NCBI RefSeq assembly: GCF_000759855.1
Contig: NZ_JNAI01000004.1
Coordinates: 1 to 64,000, forward strand
DNA length: 64,000 nucleotides
Direction: 5' to 3'
Source of the DNA: Prochlorococcus marinus str. MIT 9107
Lineage (GTDB): Bacteria; Cyanobacteriota; Cyanobacteriia; PCC-6307; Cyanobiaceae
The notes beneath the pieces were generated by a model that saw only the letters and a program-made list of their open reading frames with translations, was not told the DNA's origin and did no database searches. Shown here piece after piece: positions 9,445-19,800 of the stretch (the first letter of the stretch is position 1; each line of letters starts with the position of its first letter). Position numbers and translations under genes: made by a program.

Positions 9445-11268
9445 ATGTCTCAGCAAATTATCATCGCTGAGCAGGCTCGAATTGCAGCACTACTCACAGA
9501 TGATCGAGTTGATGAATTAATCGTCGCACAAGGCCAATACCAAATTGGTGATATTTTTTTAGGAACAGTCGAAAATGTTCTTCCAGGGATTGACGCTGCT
9601 TTTATAGATATTGGCGAAAGTGATAAAAATGGATTCATCCATGTATCAGATCTCGGTCCATTAAGACTCCAAAAAGGAATATTGGGCATCACAGAATTAC
9701 TAGAACCAAAACAAAAAGTTCTAGTACAGGTAATGAAGGAACCCACAGGATCTAAAGGACCTAGACTTACAGGGAATCTTTCAATACCTGGAAAATATTT
9801 GATATTACAGCCATATGGTCAAGGAGTAAATATTTCCAGAAAAATAAATACAGAAACAGAAAGAAACCGTTTAAAAGCACTTGGAGTTTTAATAAAACCA
9901 CCTAGCACAAGTTTACTTTTTAGAACAGAGGCAGAAAAGATAAAAGAAGAACTACTTATTGAAGATTTAGAAAATTTAATTCAACAATGGGAAAATATTT
10001 TGAAAGTCTCCGAGACTTCCAATCCACCAAATTTAATAAAGAGAGATGATGATTTTTCTCTTAAAATTTTGAGAGATCATATTAAATCATCAACTAAAAG
10101 CATAATTATAGACAGTCAGTTTTCAGTTGAAAGGGCAAAAGATTTTTTAATAAATTATGAATCTAAAATAGATATTGAATTTCATGATAACGATTTAAAA
10201 CAACACATTTTAGAGAAGTACGAAATCAAGAAAACAATTCAAAAAGCTCTTCAACCGAGAGTAGACCTCCCTTCAGGAGGTTATATAATTATTGAACCAA
10301 CTGAAGCTCTAACAGTAGTTGATGTAAACTCTGGATCATTTACAAGATCAGCCAACTCAAGACAAACTGTTTTGTGGACGAATTGCGAGGCTGCAGTTGA
10401 GATCTCCAGACAAATGAAATTAAGAAATATTGGTGGAGTTATCGTAGTAGATTTTATTGATATGGAATCCAGAAGAGATCAATTTCAGTTACTTGAGCAT
10501 TTTACTTCAGCAATAAAAGATGATGCTGCTAGGCCTCAGATAGCTCAGCTTACTGAATTAGGTTTAGTTGAATTAACAAGAAAAAGACAAGGTCAAAATA
10601 TATATGAATTATTTGGTAAACAATGTTCTTCATGCAATGGTACAGGTCATATAGAAAATCAATTTAATTATGAAATTTCTAATCTACAAATTAAAAATAT
10701 TGGATTCCAATCTAATAAATCAAACGTTATAAACTCTATAGATATAGATACCCCCCAATCAACTGCTAAGCAGGGAAAAATAATAGAAAAGGAATTACTT
10801 AACATCAAGAGCATTAATAAGGAGGATCCTACTAGTAAGAAGGAGAAAGATAATGATGATTTGAATAAATTAAATACAAAAGAAAAAAATATAATAACTG
10901 TTGATCTTACTAATGATGAAAAATTTATCTTCAGTCAATTAGGTATTAATCCACTAATAAAACTTGGTAAAGAATATCTCACAAGCAATAATTTTGTGCG
11001 TTTAAAAGACAATAGTAAGAATAAGGAAACAACTCTAGATAATAAGAAAATGGCATCAAAACAAGCAAAAAATAACTCAAAATCTAAAGAATCAAAAGAG
11101 ATTGTCATTAATATTGAGAAAGATGCCAATTCTAAAGATTTGTCTACAAAAAAAACTAATGAGAATGAAAAAGTTGAACTTTTAGATAAGGATAATGAAA
11201 TTGAACTCAAAGATGAGATAAACAATGCAAGAAAAAAAAGAAGAAGATCTTCAGCAAGTATTGAATAA
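9445..11268 (+). CDS. rne: Ribonuclease E/G
   Basis: Endoribonuclease of mRNA decay and rRNA maturation, 607 residues, the compact cyanobacterial form. An S1 domain sits at about residues 30-125 ([23 protein letters not shown]). The catalytic domain has [16 protein letters not shown] (metal Asp), VVDFIDM and [11 protein letters not shown]. The zinc link is CSSCNGTGH. The C-terminal ~190 residues are a disordered Lys/Glu/Asn-rich tail ending [13 protein letters not shown]. That basic end resembles the Arg-rich nonapeptide which in other cyanobacteria recruits polynucleotide phosphorylase (family knowledge). The gene overlaps rnhB by up to 44 bases, so the two are probably co-transcribed. Confidence 0.96.
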   Translation: MSQQIIIAEQARIAALLTDDRVDELIVAQGQYQIGDIFLGTVENVLPGIDAAFIDIGESDKNGFIHVSDLGPLRLQKGILGITELLEPKQKVLVQVMKEPTGSKGPRLTGNLSIPGKYLILQPYGQGVNISRKINTETERNRLKALGVLIKPPSTSLLFRTEAEKIKEELLIEDLENLIQQWENILKVSETSNPPNLIKRDDDFSLKILRDHIKSSTKSIIIDSQFSVERAKDFLINYESKIDIEFHDNDLKQHILEKYEIKKTIQKALQPRVDLPSGGYIIIEPTEALTVVDVNSGSFTRSANSRQTVLWTNCEAAVEISRQMKLRNIGGVIVVDFIDMESRRDQFQLLEHFTSAIKDDAARPQIAQLTELGLVELTRKRQGQNIYELFGKQCSSCNGTGHIENQFNYEISNLQIKNIGFQSNKSNVINSIDIDTPQSTAKQGKIIEKELLNIKSINKEDPTSKKEKDNDDLNKLNTKEKNIITVDLTNDEKFIFSQLGINPLIKLGKEYLTSNNFVRLKDNSKNKETTLDNKKMASKQAKNNSKSKESKEIVINIEKDANSKDLSTKKTNENEKVELLDKDNEIELKDEINNARKKRRRSSASIE

Positions 11269-11842
11269 AATATCCGAGGTTGGAATTGATGAAGTTGGAA
11301 GAGGAGCAGTTTTTGGTCCAGTTTTCTCAGCAGTTGTTGTATTAACTGAAAAAAATAAAATTATCCTAAAACAATTTGGCGTAAAAGATAGTAAAAAATT
11401 GACTCCAAAAAAAAGAAAATTACTTTTTCCGAAAATTTTATTACTTTCTTCAGATTATGGAATTGGACAATCCTCAGTTAGAGAGATAGAAAATCTTGGC
11501 ATCAGAACAGCGACTGAACTTTCAATGATAAGAGCTTTAAAAAAATTAAAAAAAAAACCTTCTGAACTAATAATTGATGGACCTTTATTATTAAGGCCAT
11601 GGAATGGGATTCAAAAAAACGTAGTTTCAGGGGACTCAAGATTTATTTCAATAGCTGCAGCAAGCATAATTGCAAAAGTATCCCGAGATAATCTAATGGA
11701 AAGGTTAGAAAAAAAATGCTCAGGATACTTAATATTTAAAAATAAAGGTTATGGCACTAAAGAGCACCTTTCAATTATTAAAAAAAATGGGATAACGCAT
11801 CTTCATAGAAAAAGTTTTTTAAAAAAATCAAATCTTATTTAA
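11225..11842 (+). CDS. rnhB: Ribonuclease HII
   Basis: Removes ribonucleotides and RNA from RNA-DNA hybrids. Up to 205 residues, normal length. The metal site is in [21 protein letters not shown] and [20 protein letters not shown] supply the other acidic residues and the basic loop, and NKGYGTKEH closes the fold. The ATG at 11225 lies within the end of rne, in another frame. A TTG at 11261 is an alternative start only 21 bases before the DEVGRG region, giving an 8-base overlap. The 3' end overlaps the convergent DUF1997 gene by 15 bases. Confidence 0.95.
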   Translation: MQEKKEEDLQQVLNKISEVGIDEVGRGAVFGPVFSAVVVLTEKNKIILKQFGVKDSKKLTPKKRKLLFPKILLLSSDYGIGQSSVREIENLGIRTATELSMIRALKKLKKKPSELIIDGPLLLRPWNGIQKNVVSGDSRFISIAAASIIAKVSRDNLMERLEKKCSGYLIFKNKGYGTKEHLSIIKKNGITHLHRKSFLKKSNLI

Positions 11843-12346
11843 TTCACACCAATCTAAAAAATCTTTAACTAATTGCTGTTGAACTCTGGACTTTATACCC
11901 AACAAAATTCCATTTAATACAGAATGGCCAGTAGATTCCAAAATTTTCTTTGGTACCAGCTTCAATAAAGGAGGTTGGCTTACAGAGACCCCTAAAAGTG
12001 CCTCGCCTTCTAACCCACTAGAAGTTGCTTCTAAATTTGCTTTCAAAATAAGATTAAAGTCATCTATCATTCCCAATCCGTACAATTTACTTTCAAGGGC
12101 ACTCATCATTAAAGTTCCATCTTTATTCTCTACCGCAATTGATACAACAGGGTTAATATCTAATTGAAAAACCTTAAAACTTGTTACTGTATACTTGTAT
12201 CTACCTTTTCCTTCAGATAATAATTTTTTGGAGTCCAGCATTGCTCCAACAACTCTTTCTTCTTCCAAAAGATATTTAGAAAGATATTCTTTATTTCGTG
12301 TTATGGAAAGCTTTAGTTTCTGTTTAGCATCAAAAGATAACAGCAT
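11828..12346 (-). CDS. DUF1997 family protein
   Basis: A 172-residue soluble protein without signal peptide or membrane segment. The overall pattern ([33 protein letters not shown], a [21 protein letters not shown] segment and an LL-amphipathic end) matches DUF1997, a START-like fold family found in cyanobacteria and plastids. Its function is not established. It is convergent with rnhB and divergent from pheA (49 bases between starts), so it probably has its own promoter inside that short gap. Confidence 0.75.
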   Translation of the reverse strand: MLLSFDAKQKLKLSITRNKEYLSKYLLEEERVVGAMLDSKKLLSEGKGRYKYTVTSFKVFQLDINPVVSIAVENKDGTLMMSALESKLYGLGMIDDFNLILKANLEATSSGLEGEALLGVSVSQPPLLKLVPKKILESTGHSVLNGILLGIKSRVQQQLVKDFLDWCELNKI

Positions 12347-12395
12347 TTTCTATATCCCTCCAATGCTTATTTGATCTCTTTTTTTAAAATTAATC

Positions 12396-13241
12396 ATGCG
12401 CAAACAAGTTGCATATTTAGGTCCTAAAGGAACATATGCAGAAAAAGCAGCTCATATACTATCAAAGCTTGCCAATTTTCAGACACCTATATTTGTACCA
12501 TGTAATGGGTTACATGCGGTCATTAAATCAATAGCCTACAACAATTGTGATGCTGCGGTAGTACCTATTGAAAATTCTGTAGAGGGGGGAGTTACAGCCA
12601 CTCTAGATGCCCTTTGGAAGTTTCCTGATATCTTTATCAACAAAGCAATAGTATTACCTATAAAACATGCATTAATCAGTGATGGAGAACTTTCAATCAT
12701 TTCAGAAGTATTATCACATCCTCAGGCATTAGCTCAATGTTCAGAATGGTTATCCGAAAATCTTCCAAACGCAATCCCTCTCCCAACAAATTCAACATCA
12801 GAAGCTGTTAATATGGTCAAAGGGAGCAAATTTAGAGCAGCTATCGGTTCAAAATCATTAATTCAAATTGAAGGACTTAAAGAATTAGCCTATCCTATTA
12901 ATGATGTACCTGGGAACTGTACTAGATTTGTCTTATTAAGCAAAGAATTAAATTCTAATTCAGCTAATATTGCAAGTTTCGCTTTCTCATTAATCTCTAA
13001 TAAACCTGGCGCTTTACTTAAAGCTATAAACTATATTGCAGAATTTGGATATAATATGAGCAAAATAGAGTCTAGACCATCTAAAAGAGAGTTAGGCGAA
13101 TATATAATTTATATAGATCTAGAAATAAATAATCAAAATAATATTGGAAATCTTTTTGAATTAAAAAATAATTTAAAGCCGCTATGCAAAACCTTTGTGG
13201 ATTTTGGAAATTATTTTTCTGAAAATATTGAATTAGACTAA
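12396..13241 (+). CDS. pheA: Prephenate dehydratase
   Basis: Converts prephenate to phenylpyruvate for phenylalanine synthesis; 281 residues with no chorismate mutase domain. The start VAYLGPKGTYAEKAA, the VPIENSVEGGVTATLD motif and the NCTRFVLL (TRF) motif define the catalytic domain, about residues 1-185. A C-terminal ACT domain (SNKPGALLKAINYIAEFG, IESRPSK) carries the GAL and ESRP motifs that bind phenylalanine for feedback inhibition. It ends five bases from the convergent methyltransferase gene. The partner gene tyrA lies about 49 kb away in the window. Confidence 0.95.
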   Translation: MRKQVAYLGPKGTYAEKAAHILSKLANFQTPIFVPCNGLHAVIKSIAYNNCDAAVVPIENSVEGGVTATLDALWKFPDIFINKAIVLPIKHALISDGELSIISEVLSHPQALAQCSEWLSENLPNAIPLPTNSTSEAVNMVKGSKFRAAIGSKSLIQIEGLKELAYPINDVPGNCTRFVLLSKELNSNSANIASFAFSLISNKPGALLKAINYIAEFGYNMSKIESRPSKRELGEYIIYIDLEINNQNNIGNLFELKNNLKPLCKTFVDFGNYFSENIELD

Positions 13242-13245
13242 TTTT

Positions 13246-14181
13246 TTATCCTCTACATTTATAAACTCCAAACTCCATTAGTCCTTTTCTAAATGCCCAA
13301 TTCATGAGAAGTATTGTAGGTATTTCTCTAATAGACTTTACTATCCCCAAAGGTCCAAGAGATAAAATTGTAAAGGGTCTTCTAATCCCTTCAATAATAG
13401 AGTCATACCACGAAGGATTTGTATAAAAATTCCAATTTTCAGAGAGGACACTTCCCGCACTATTTTTATTAATTCTGAGAATAGTACAGAATTCGTTAAT
13501 GCTAATAAAATTTGGATGTACCCATTGTTCAAGTAATTGTTTAAGAACCAAATTCTCAAAAAATGATGGGGGATATTTCCTGAGATCTCTTGAGTTCCAA
13601 TCAGCTAATGCCAAATAACCCCCAGGCCTTAAAGTTCTCAGAATTTCATCTGCGAACTTAGTTTTATCATTCATATGTGCTCCAGCCTCAACACTCCAAA
13701 CTCCATCAAATGATCCATCTTCAAATTCTAAATCCATAGCATCCATAACTTGGAAGTTGCAATTGATTCCAAAAGGAGTAAGTTCTCTTGCTCTCTTTAC
13801 TTGTGCAGGGCTAATTGTAATTCCAGTAACATTGAACCCATAATATTTTGCAAGAATCCTAGAACTTCCTCCTATTCCGCAACCCACATCAAGTATTCTT
13901 GAACCTTTTGGGAGTTTATCTAAACCACTCCACTTGACTAACTCATGAACGAACTGGACTTTAGCTTTCCTAAAATCTAGATTTTTTTTGCCTGAAGGAT
14001 AAAAGCCCAAATGTATATGTTCACCCCACAATCTCTCGAGTAGTTTATCCTCAGTCCAGGCATCATAAGCGGATGCAACCGTACCGGAAGAAATATATTT
14101 TCTAGCATTAATTCTCCAGATGATAGATAAAGCTAAAAGGAATAAAACCAGTAAAAAAAAAGGTAATAATAAATCAAACAT
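13246..14181 (-). CDS. MPBQ/MSBQ-type methyltransferase (Sll0418-like)
   Basis: A 311-residue protein with an N-terminal membrane anchor (LLLPFFLLVLFLLALSII) and a class I SAM domain (LDVGCGIGGSSRILAKYYG, GITISPAQVKRARELTP, WSVEAGAHM, RPGGYLALADWNSRD). The YDAWTEDKLLERLWGEHIHLG stretch and the C-terminal SIREIPTILLMNWAF closely match my memory of Synechocystis Sll0418. That enzyme methylates the benzoquinone ring in plastoquinone and tocopherol synthesis. Its ATG comes immediately after the TAA of the Lon-domain gene, suggesting translational coupling. Substrate specificity is inferred. Confidence 0.86.
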   Translation of the reverse strand: MFDLLLPFFLLVLFLLALSIIWRINARKYISSGTVASAYDAWTEDKLLERLWGEHIHLGFYPSGKKNLDFRKAKVQFVHELVKWSGLDKLPKGSRILDVGCGIGGSSRILAKYYGFNVTGITISPAQVKRARELTPFGINCNFQVMDAMDLEFEDGSFDGVWSVEAGAHMNDKTKFADEILRTLRPGGYLALADWNSRDLRKYPPSFFENLVLKQLLEQWVHPNFISINEFCTILRINKNSAGSVLSENWNFYTNPSWYDSIIEGIRRPFTILSLGPLGIVKSIREIPTILLMNWAFRKGLMEFGVYKCRG

Positions 14182-14838
14182 TTAGTTTTCTTTTATATCA
14201 GGAAGACTTTCTTTCAAGGCTGTTCTTGCTGCAAGTTGTTTTCTTGTATGATCAAGCATTTCATATTCCCTTTGTAAACGAGTATAAGTATTTCTTTCTT
14301 CTAGAAGTCTTTGCTGTTCATGTGCAACTTGACCACCTAAATGGGAACCTATCCAAAATGATAAATCCATTGGATTGTTAGGCAATTTATCGGGTATATT
14401 TTTCTTGGTATTTGTAAGTTTACTTGTTAGATTAATGACATCACTTAGTGCTTCTTTAACTAAGTCTTTTAAAGAATCTAATTTCTGAAGGTTGTCAGTA
14501 TTATCATCACTAATCCAACTTACCATCGCTGAACAATATGGCGTTGAACGAACAATTTCTAAGACTTGAAATCTTTGCTGTCCTAAAGTAATAATTGTAC
14601 TTCTACCATCCTCTGCAGTTTGATGTTTAATTATTTGGGCACAACATCCAACATTAGCCAAACTTTTAGTATTTGGATCTAACTTTATAACTCCAAACAT
14701 AGAATCTGTTTCCAGAACAGACTGAAGCATAATTCTGTATCTTGATTCAAAAATATGTAAAGGCAAAACCTCTTGAGGGAAAAGGACTACCTCTGGCAAA
14801 GGAAATAAAGGTAATTCCCTTACTGAGAGTTCTCCCAT
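14182..14838 (-). CDS. Lon N-terminal-domain protein (no protease domain)
   Basis: A 218-residue protein. Residues 5-110 form a Lon substrate-binding domain (ELPLFPLPEVVLFPQEVLPLHIFE, FGVIKLD, TLGQQRFQVLEI). The C-terminal part is helical and charged, with no AAA or protease domain. Such stand-alone PUA-like/Lon-N proteins are common in cyanobacteria, with unknown function. A GAGGT segment lies just before the ATG. It lies between rpsJ (56-base gap) and the quinone methyltransferase, directly abutting the latter. Confidence 0.85.
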   Translation of the reverse strand: MGELSVRELPLFPLPEVVLFPQEVLPLHIFESRYRIMLQSVLETDSMFGVIKLDPNTKSLANVGCCAQIIKHQTAEDGRSTIITLGQQRFQVLEIVRSTPYCSAMVSWISDDNTDNLQKLDSLKDLVKEALSDVINLTSKLTNTKKNIPDKLPNNPMDLSFWIGSHLGGQVAHEQQRLLEERNTYTRLQREYEMLDHTRKQLAARTALKESLPDIKEN

Positions 14839-14894
14839 TTGTACCTCATTTATGCTTTTTTATATTAATCAATTTAAGTCGTTTTCGGGATTAC

Positions 14895-15215
14895 TTAAAG
14901 TTTAACTTCTATATCTACACCACTAGGAAGATCTAACTTCATTAGAGCATCAATAGTCTTTGCAGAAGGACTATAAATATCAATTATTCTTCTATGAGTT
15001 CTTGTTTCAAAATGTTCTCTAGAGTCTTTATCAACATGAGGTGACCTTAGGACACAATAAATTTTCCTTTTTGTTGGTAAAGGGATTGGACCTATTGCTG
15101 AAGCGGAAGTAGTATCGGCAGTTTGGATTATTTTATCGCAAGACAAATCCAACATTCTTCTATCAAATGCTTTTAGTCTTATTCTTATTTTTTGTTGTGC
15201 GATTGATGCAGTCAT
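14895..15215 (-). CDS. rpsJ: 30S ribosomal protein S10
   Basis: A 106-residue ribosomal and antitermination (NusE) protein. [45 protein letters not shown] and [35 protein letters not shown] are fully conserved S10 segments. In cyanobacteria it sits at the end of the str operon rather than at the head of the S10 operon, as here. The gap to tuf is 102 bases, wide enough for a separate promoter, though I see no clear one. Confidence 0.97.
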   Translation of the reverse strand: MTASIAQQKIRIRLKAFDRRMLDLSCDKIIQTADTTSASAIGPIPLPTKRKIYCVLRSPHVDKDSREHFETRTHRRIIDIYSPSAKTIDALMKLDLPSGVDIEVKL

Positions 15216-15317
15216 AATTTCAAATAAACTTCTGGTTGGGGGCCATTGTTTAAAATGACCCTAATCCATTGACCTATATTAAGTGATTGAGGTTAAATTC
15301 TTAAAATTCAAAATATA

Positions 15318-16517
15318 TTATTTGATAATTTTAGAAACAACTCCAGCACCAATAGTTCGTCCACCTTCACGGATTGCAAATCGCATACCTTGTTCGATAG
15401 CTACTGGACAAATTAATTCTCCAGTCATCTTAATTCTGTCCCCTGGCATAACCATTTCAACATTCGAACCATCATCAGAAGTAAATGCTGTGATTTGACC
15501 AGTAACATCAGTTGTTCTGATATAAAACTGCGGTCTATATCCTGCAAAGAAAGGAGTATGTCTGCCGCCTTCTTCTTTTTTTAGAACGTAGACTTCACCT
15601 TCAAATTGAGTATGAGGAGTGATAGATCCTTTCTTAACGAGTACCATTCCTCTCTCAATATCTTCTTTCTGCAGACCACGTAAGAGTAAACCAACATTAT
15701 CGCCAGCCATACCTTCATCAAGTAGTTTACGGAACATTTCAACTCCAGTAACAGTTGTTAATCTGGTGTCTCTAATTCCAACAATTTCCACTTCTTCTCC
15801 AACCGTAACTTTACCTCTTTCAATTCTTCCAGTAGCTACAGTTCCTCTACCAGTAATTGAGAAAACATCTTCAACTGCCATCAAGAATGGTTTATCAACT
15901 TCTCTCTCTGGTTCAGGAATACTAGCATCAACTGCTTTCATTAATTCTTCAATTTTTGATTCCCAAGTAGAATCACCTTCGAGAGCTTTTAAACCAGAAA
16001 CTTGTACTATAGGAATATCATCTCCAGGGAAGTCATAACTATCTAATAGTTCTCTGATTTCCATTTCGACGAGCTCAATAATTTCTTCATCATCGACCAT
16101 ATCGCATTTGTTTAGAGCTACTACAAGAGCAGGGACTCCAACCTGTTTAGCTAATAGAATATGCTCTTTTGTTTGCGCCATAGGTCCATCTGTAGCAGCG
16201 CAAACTAGTATAGCTCCATCCATTTGAGCAGCACCTGTAATCATGTTTTTCACATAATCAGCATGTCCAGGGCAATCTACATGAGCATAATGTCTGCCTT
16301 CAGTTTCATATTCGACATGAGCTGTATTAATGGTAATGCCACGCTCTCTTTCTTCAGGAGCACCATCAATGTCTCCATAGTCTTGAGCTTGAGCTTGACC
16401 TTTTTTTGCTAATACATTTGTAATAGCAGCAGTTAGTGTTGTTTTTCCATGATCAACATGGCCAATAGTACCTATGTTGACATGTGGTTTGTTTCTTTCG
16501 AACTTCTCGCGAGCCAT
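15318..16517 (-). CDS. tuf: Elongation factor Tu
   Basis: GTPase that delivers aminoacyl-tRNA to the ribosome; 399 residues, the cyanobacterial/plastid length. [25 protein letters not shown] and NKCDM are the G1, G3 and G4 motifs. The effector region has the [13 protein letters not shown] segment. Domain 2 and 3 sequences are standard, ending [16 protein letters not shown]. It is the fourth gene of the str cluster, 45 bases after fusA. It is the only tuf in the window. Confidence 0.98.
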   Translation of the reverse strand: MAREKFERNKPHVNIGTIGHVDHGKTTLTAAITNVLAKKGQAQAQDYGDIDGAPEERERGITINTAHVEYETEGRHYAHVDCPGHADYVKNMITGAAQMDGAILVCAATDGPMAQTKEHILLAKQVGVPALVVALNKCDMVDDEEIIELVEMEIRELLDSYDFPGDDIPIVQVSGLKALEGDSTWESKIEELMKAVDASIPEPEREVDKPFLMAVEDVFSITGRGTVATGRIERGKVTVGEEVEIVGIRDTRLTTVTGVEMFRKLLDEGMAGDNVGLLLRGLQKEDIERGMVLVKKGSITPHTQFEGEVYVLKKEEGGRHTPFFAGYRPQFYIRTTDVTGQITAFTSDDGSNVEMVMPGDRIKMTGELICPVAIEQGMRFAIREGGRTIGAGVVSKIIK

Positions 16518-16562
16518 TTTGAATTAAAGAATCGAGGGTTTAAGAGTGTTTTAGTTTAGAGA

Positions 16563-18638
16563 TCAGGAGTTGCCCTGATTCTTGGAAATGATAGCTTCAG
16601 CAACGTTACGAGGAACTTCCTCATAATTTGCGAACTCCATTGAAAATATACCCCGACCTTGAGTCATTGATCGGAGTTGAGTAGCATAACCGAACATTTC
16701 GGCTAAGGGTACTTTGGCCTGTACCTTAGACAATCCATCATCAACAGATTGTCCTTCTACTTGACCTCTTCTAGAAGAGAGATCACCAATTACGGATCCA
16801 AGAAAGTCGTCAGGACTTTCGACCTCAACTTTCATCATAGGCTCTAACAGGACAGGATTGCATTTTTTAACCCCATCTTTGAAAGCCATGGAACCCGCAA
16901 TTTTGAAAGCCATTTCAGATGAGTCTACATCGTGGAATGAACCATCGACTAGTGTTACTTTTACATCAATGAGTGGGTAACCCGCAAGAACACCAGATTC
17001 GCAGGTTTCTTTCATTCCATTAGATGCAGGACCAATGTACTCTTTGGGTACTGCTCCACCTACAATTTTGTTGACAAATTCAAAACCTTTACCAACTTCA
17101 GCAGGCTCCATTTCAATTATTACATGCCCATATTGACCTTTTCCTCCAGTTTGCCTTGCATATTTACCTTCACCAGTAGAGCTAGATCTGATAGTTTCTC
17201 TGTATGAGACCTGAGGAGCTCCAATATTTGCTTCAACTTTAAATTCCCTTAACATTCTGTCAACAAGAATCTCTAGGTGCAATTCACCCATTCCAGCAAT
17301 TACAGTTTGATTTGTCTCCGGATCTGTACTGACCCTAAAGGTTGGATCCTCTTCAGACAGAGCTGTTAAAGCTTTCGATAATTTTTCCATATCCCCTTTA
17401 GTTTTTGGCTCAACCGCCACTGAAATAACTGGTTCGGGAATAAATAATGTCTCCAGGACTATAGGATCATCTGTATTGCATAAAGTATCACCAGTTGTTG
17501 TGTTCTTAAGACCTAGTACAGCCCCTAAATCCCCAGCTCGCAATTCATCAACCTCCTCTCTTTCATCAGCTTTTAGAATTACTAATCTAGAAATTCTCTC
17601 TTTAGCATCTTTAGTGGAATTCATGACATAACTACCCTTCGAAAGAACACCAGAATACATTCTGACAAAAGTTAACTTCCCATAGGGATCAGACATGACT
17701 TTGAAAGCTAATGCGCTGAAAGGAGCATTATCATCTGAGGGCCTAACATCTTCTTTACCGCTTGGTAAAACTCCTTGAATTGGTTTTACATCAACTGGCG
17801 CTGGCAAGTAATCAACAACAGCATCTAAAACAAGTTGGACTCCTTTATTTTTAAAAGCTGAACCACATAATACTGGAACCAATCCATGTTTTAAAACTCC
17901 CTCCCTAATTCCTTTTTTAAGTTGCTGTTCAGATAGTTCTCCTGTTTCAAGGAATACTTCTATTAACTCTTCATCATTTTCTGCAACACTCTCCATCAAC
18001 TTATTTCTCCACTCAGCAGCTTCCTCCTCCATTTCAGGTGGAATTGGTGCTTCTTCGATATCAGTTCCTAAGTCATTTTTGTATAGATATGCTTTGTTAG
18101 ATACTAAATCAATAATGCCTGTGAGATCACCTTCAGCTCCAATAGGTAGCTGGATTGGAAATGCATTTGCCTTTAGTCGATCTTTAATTTGCTTATTAAC
18201 CTTTAAAAAATCTGCACCAGTTCTGTCCATTTTATTAACAAAAACCATTCTTGGGACAGAGTACCTATCTGCTTGACGCCAAACTGTTTCTGATTGAGGC
18301 TGAACTCCACCAACTGCACAAAATACAGCTATAACTCCATCCAAGACGCGCATTGATCTTTCCACCTCAATAGTAAAGTCAACGTGTCCAGGTGTATCAA
18401 TAATATTAATTCTATGATCTTGCCAACTAGTAGATATAGCAGCAGCAGTAATAGTTATTCCTCTTTCTCTTTCTTGAGCCATCCAGTCTGTTACAGCAGC
18501 ACCATCATGAACCTCTCCAATCTTGTGGACAACACCTGAATAAAACAAAATTCTTTCAGTTGTTGTTGTTTTCCCTGCATCAATATGAGCGGCTATACCT
18601 ATGTTCCTTACTCGTTCTAGGGGAAAGTCGCGTGCCAA
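16563..18638 (-). CDS. fusA: Elongation factor G
   Basis: Ribosomal translocase, 691 residues. [39 protein letters not shown] and [10 protein letters not shown] are the GTP-binding motifs; [11 protein letters not shown] is the switch I area. Domains II-V follow with [22 protein letters not shown] and the C-terminal [20 protein letters not shown]. It lies between rpsG and tuf in the conserved str operon order. Full length, nothing unusual. Confidence 0.98.
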   Translation of the reverse strand: MARDFPLERVRNIGIAAHIDAGKTTTTERILFYSGVVHKIGEVHDGAAVTDWMAQERERGITITAAAISTSWQDHRINIIDTPGHVDFTIEVERSMRVLDGVIAVFCAVGGVQPQSETVWRQADRYSVPRMVFVNKMDRTGADFLKVNKQIKDRLKANAFPIQLPIGAEGDLTGIIDLVSNKAYLYKNDLGTDIEEAPIPPEMEEEAAEWRNKLMESVAENDEELIEVFLETGELSEQQLKKGIREGVLKHGLVPVLCGSAFKNKGVQLVLDAVVDYLPAPVDVKPIQGVLPSGKEDVRPSDDNAPFSALAFKVMSDPYGKLTFVRMYSGVLSKGSYVMNSTKDAKERISRLVILKADEREEVDELRAGDLGAVLGLKNTTTGDTLCNTDDPIVLETLFIPEPVISVAVEPKTKGDMEKLSKALTALSEEDPTFRVSTDPETNQTVIAGMGELHLEILVDRMLREFKVEANIGAPQVSYRETIRSSSTGEGKYARQTGGKGQYGHVIIEMEPAEVGKGFEFVNKIVGGAVPKEYIGPASNGMKETCESGVLAGYPLIDVKVTLVDGSFHDVDSSEMAFKIAGSMAFKDGVKKCNPVLLEPMMKVEVESPDDFLGSVIGDLSSRRGQVEGQSVDDGLSKVQAKVPLAEMFGYATQLRSMTQGRGIFSMEFANYEEVPRNVAEAIISKNQGNS

Positions 18639-18735
18639 TTTTAAAGCTCCAAATAAAATAGTTTTTGATAAGTATAGTTCACCCTAAAAGCAAACTTTTA
18701 TAATAATAAACTACTTAAGTACCTTTTTGATGAAA

Positions 18736-19206
18736 TTAATATCTGTAATGTGCAAAAGCTTTATTAGCCTCAGCCATTTTATGAGTGTCTTCTCTTTTTT
18801 TAACTGCACTACCAGTTTCATTTGCTGCATCCATCAACTCACCAGCAAGTTTTTGGGACATACTTTTGCCATTTCTTGCACGTGAAAATGTAACAAGCCA
18901 TCTTAATGCCATAGCTGTACCCCTCTCTTGGCGAACTTCCATGGGTACTTGATATGTTGCACCACCAACTCTTCTAGCTCTTACCTCGACAAGAGGAGTA
19001 GCATTTTTTACAGCTGTTTCAAATAATTCGACTGCATCCCCACCAGTTCTCTCACTTATTAAAGAAAAAGCATCAGATAAAATTTTTTGAGCTGTGGACT
19101 TTTTACCATGTTTCATTAATCTTGAGATCATCATTGAAGCAAGACGACTATTAAATTGAGGATCTGGGAGAACTGGTCTTTTTACTGCTGCATTACGACG
19201 TGACAT
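18736..19206 (-). CDS. rpsG: 30S ribosomal protein S7
   Basis: A 156-residue primary 16S-binding protein of the 30S head. The start is [40 protein letters not shown] and the C-terminal [20 protein letters not shown] are highly conserved. It is second in the str operon, 24 bases after rpsL and 97 bases before fusA. Confidence 0.98.
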   Translation of the reverse strand: MSRRNAAVKRPVLPDPQFNSRLASMMISRLMKHGKKSTAQKILSDAFSLISERTGGDAVELFETAVKNATPLVEVRARRVGGATYQVPMEVRQERGTAMALRWLVTFSRARNGKSMSQKLAGELMDAANETGSAVKKREDTHKMAEANKAFAHYRY

Positions 19207-19230
19207 TTTTTTAGAAAGAGATGTTTAAAA

Positions 19231-19605
19231 TTAATCTTTTGGAGCTTTTGCTCCATACTTAGATCTGGATTGACGTCTATCTTTGACTCCAGCCGTATCT
19301 AAAGTTCCTCTTATTATATGATATCTAACTCCTGGTAAATCCTTAACTCTTCCACCCCTAAGTAGAACTACAGAGTGTTCTTGAAGGTTATGTCCAATAC
19401 CGGGTATATAAGCCGTTACTTCAAAACCAGAAGTTAATCTCACTCTTGCGACTTTTCTTAAAGCAGAATTAGGTTTTTTTGGTGTTGATGTATAAACTCT
19501 CGTACATACCCCTCTTCTTTCAGGGCAAGCTTTTAATGCAGGAGATTTTGTTTTCTTAGTCAGACGTTTTCTTTCTGAACCTATTAATTGTGAGATGGTG
19601 GGCAT
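19231..19605 (-). CDS. rpsL: 30S ribosomal protein S12
   Basis: A 124-residue decoding-centre protein. The [17 protein letters not shown] and [17 protein letters not shown] segments hold the Lys residues whose mutation gives streptomycin resistance in other bacteria; wild-type Lys is present in both. First gene of the str operon. The upstream 195-base gap is shared with the divergent gltB and must hold the operon promoter. Confidence 0.98.
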   Translation of the reverse strand: MPTISQLIGSERKRLTKKTKSPALKACPERRGVCTRVYTSTPKKPNSALRKVARVRLTSGFEVTAYIPGIGHNLQEHSVVLLRGGRVKDLPGVRYHIIRGTLDTAGVKDRRQSRSKYGAKAPKD

Positions 19606-19757
19606 CTATTATATTTTGATAAAAATAAAGATTTAACTATCATAACCTTTTACGAGCACCAACTTAAAGTTTTTAATCATATTTTTTTAAAAATTTGTGA
19701 AATTAAAATTCTTTGGTAAATATTCATTATTTTTAGATTTATTTTCCCATTTATTTT

Positions 19758-19763
19758 TATAAT
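19758..19763 (+). promoter_or_regulatory. Candidate -10 box of gltB
   Basis: A perfect TATAAT lies 37 bases before the gltB ATG in the rpsL-gltB gap. No good -35 element or NtcA site is correctly placed, so only the -10 is called. Confidence 0.45.
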
Positions 19764-19800
19764 AGAAATACATAAATAACTAAATAAGATTAAATAATCT

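Noticed and set aside
19716-19729. GTA-N8-TTA resembling an NtcA site before gltB
   Set aside because: The right half is TTA instead of TAC and the spacing to the TATAAT is about 28 bases rather than the usual ~22, so it is not convincing.
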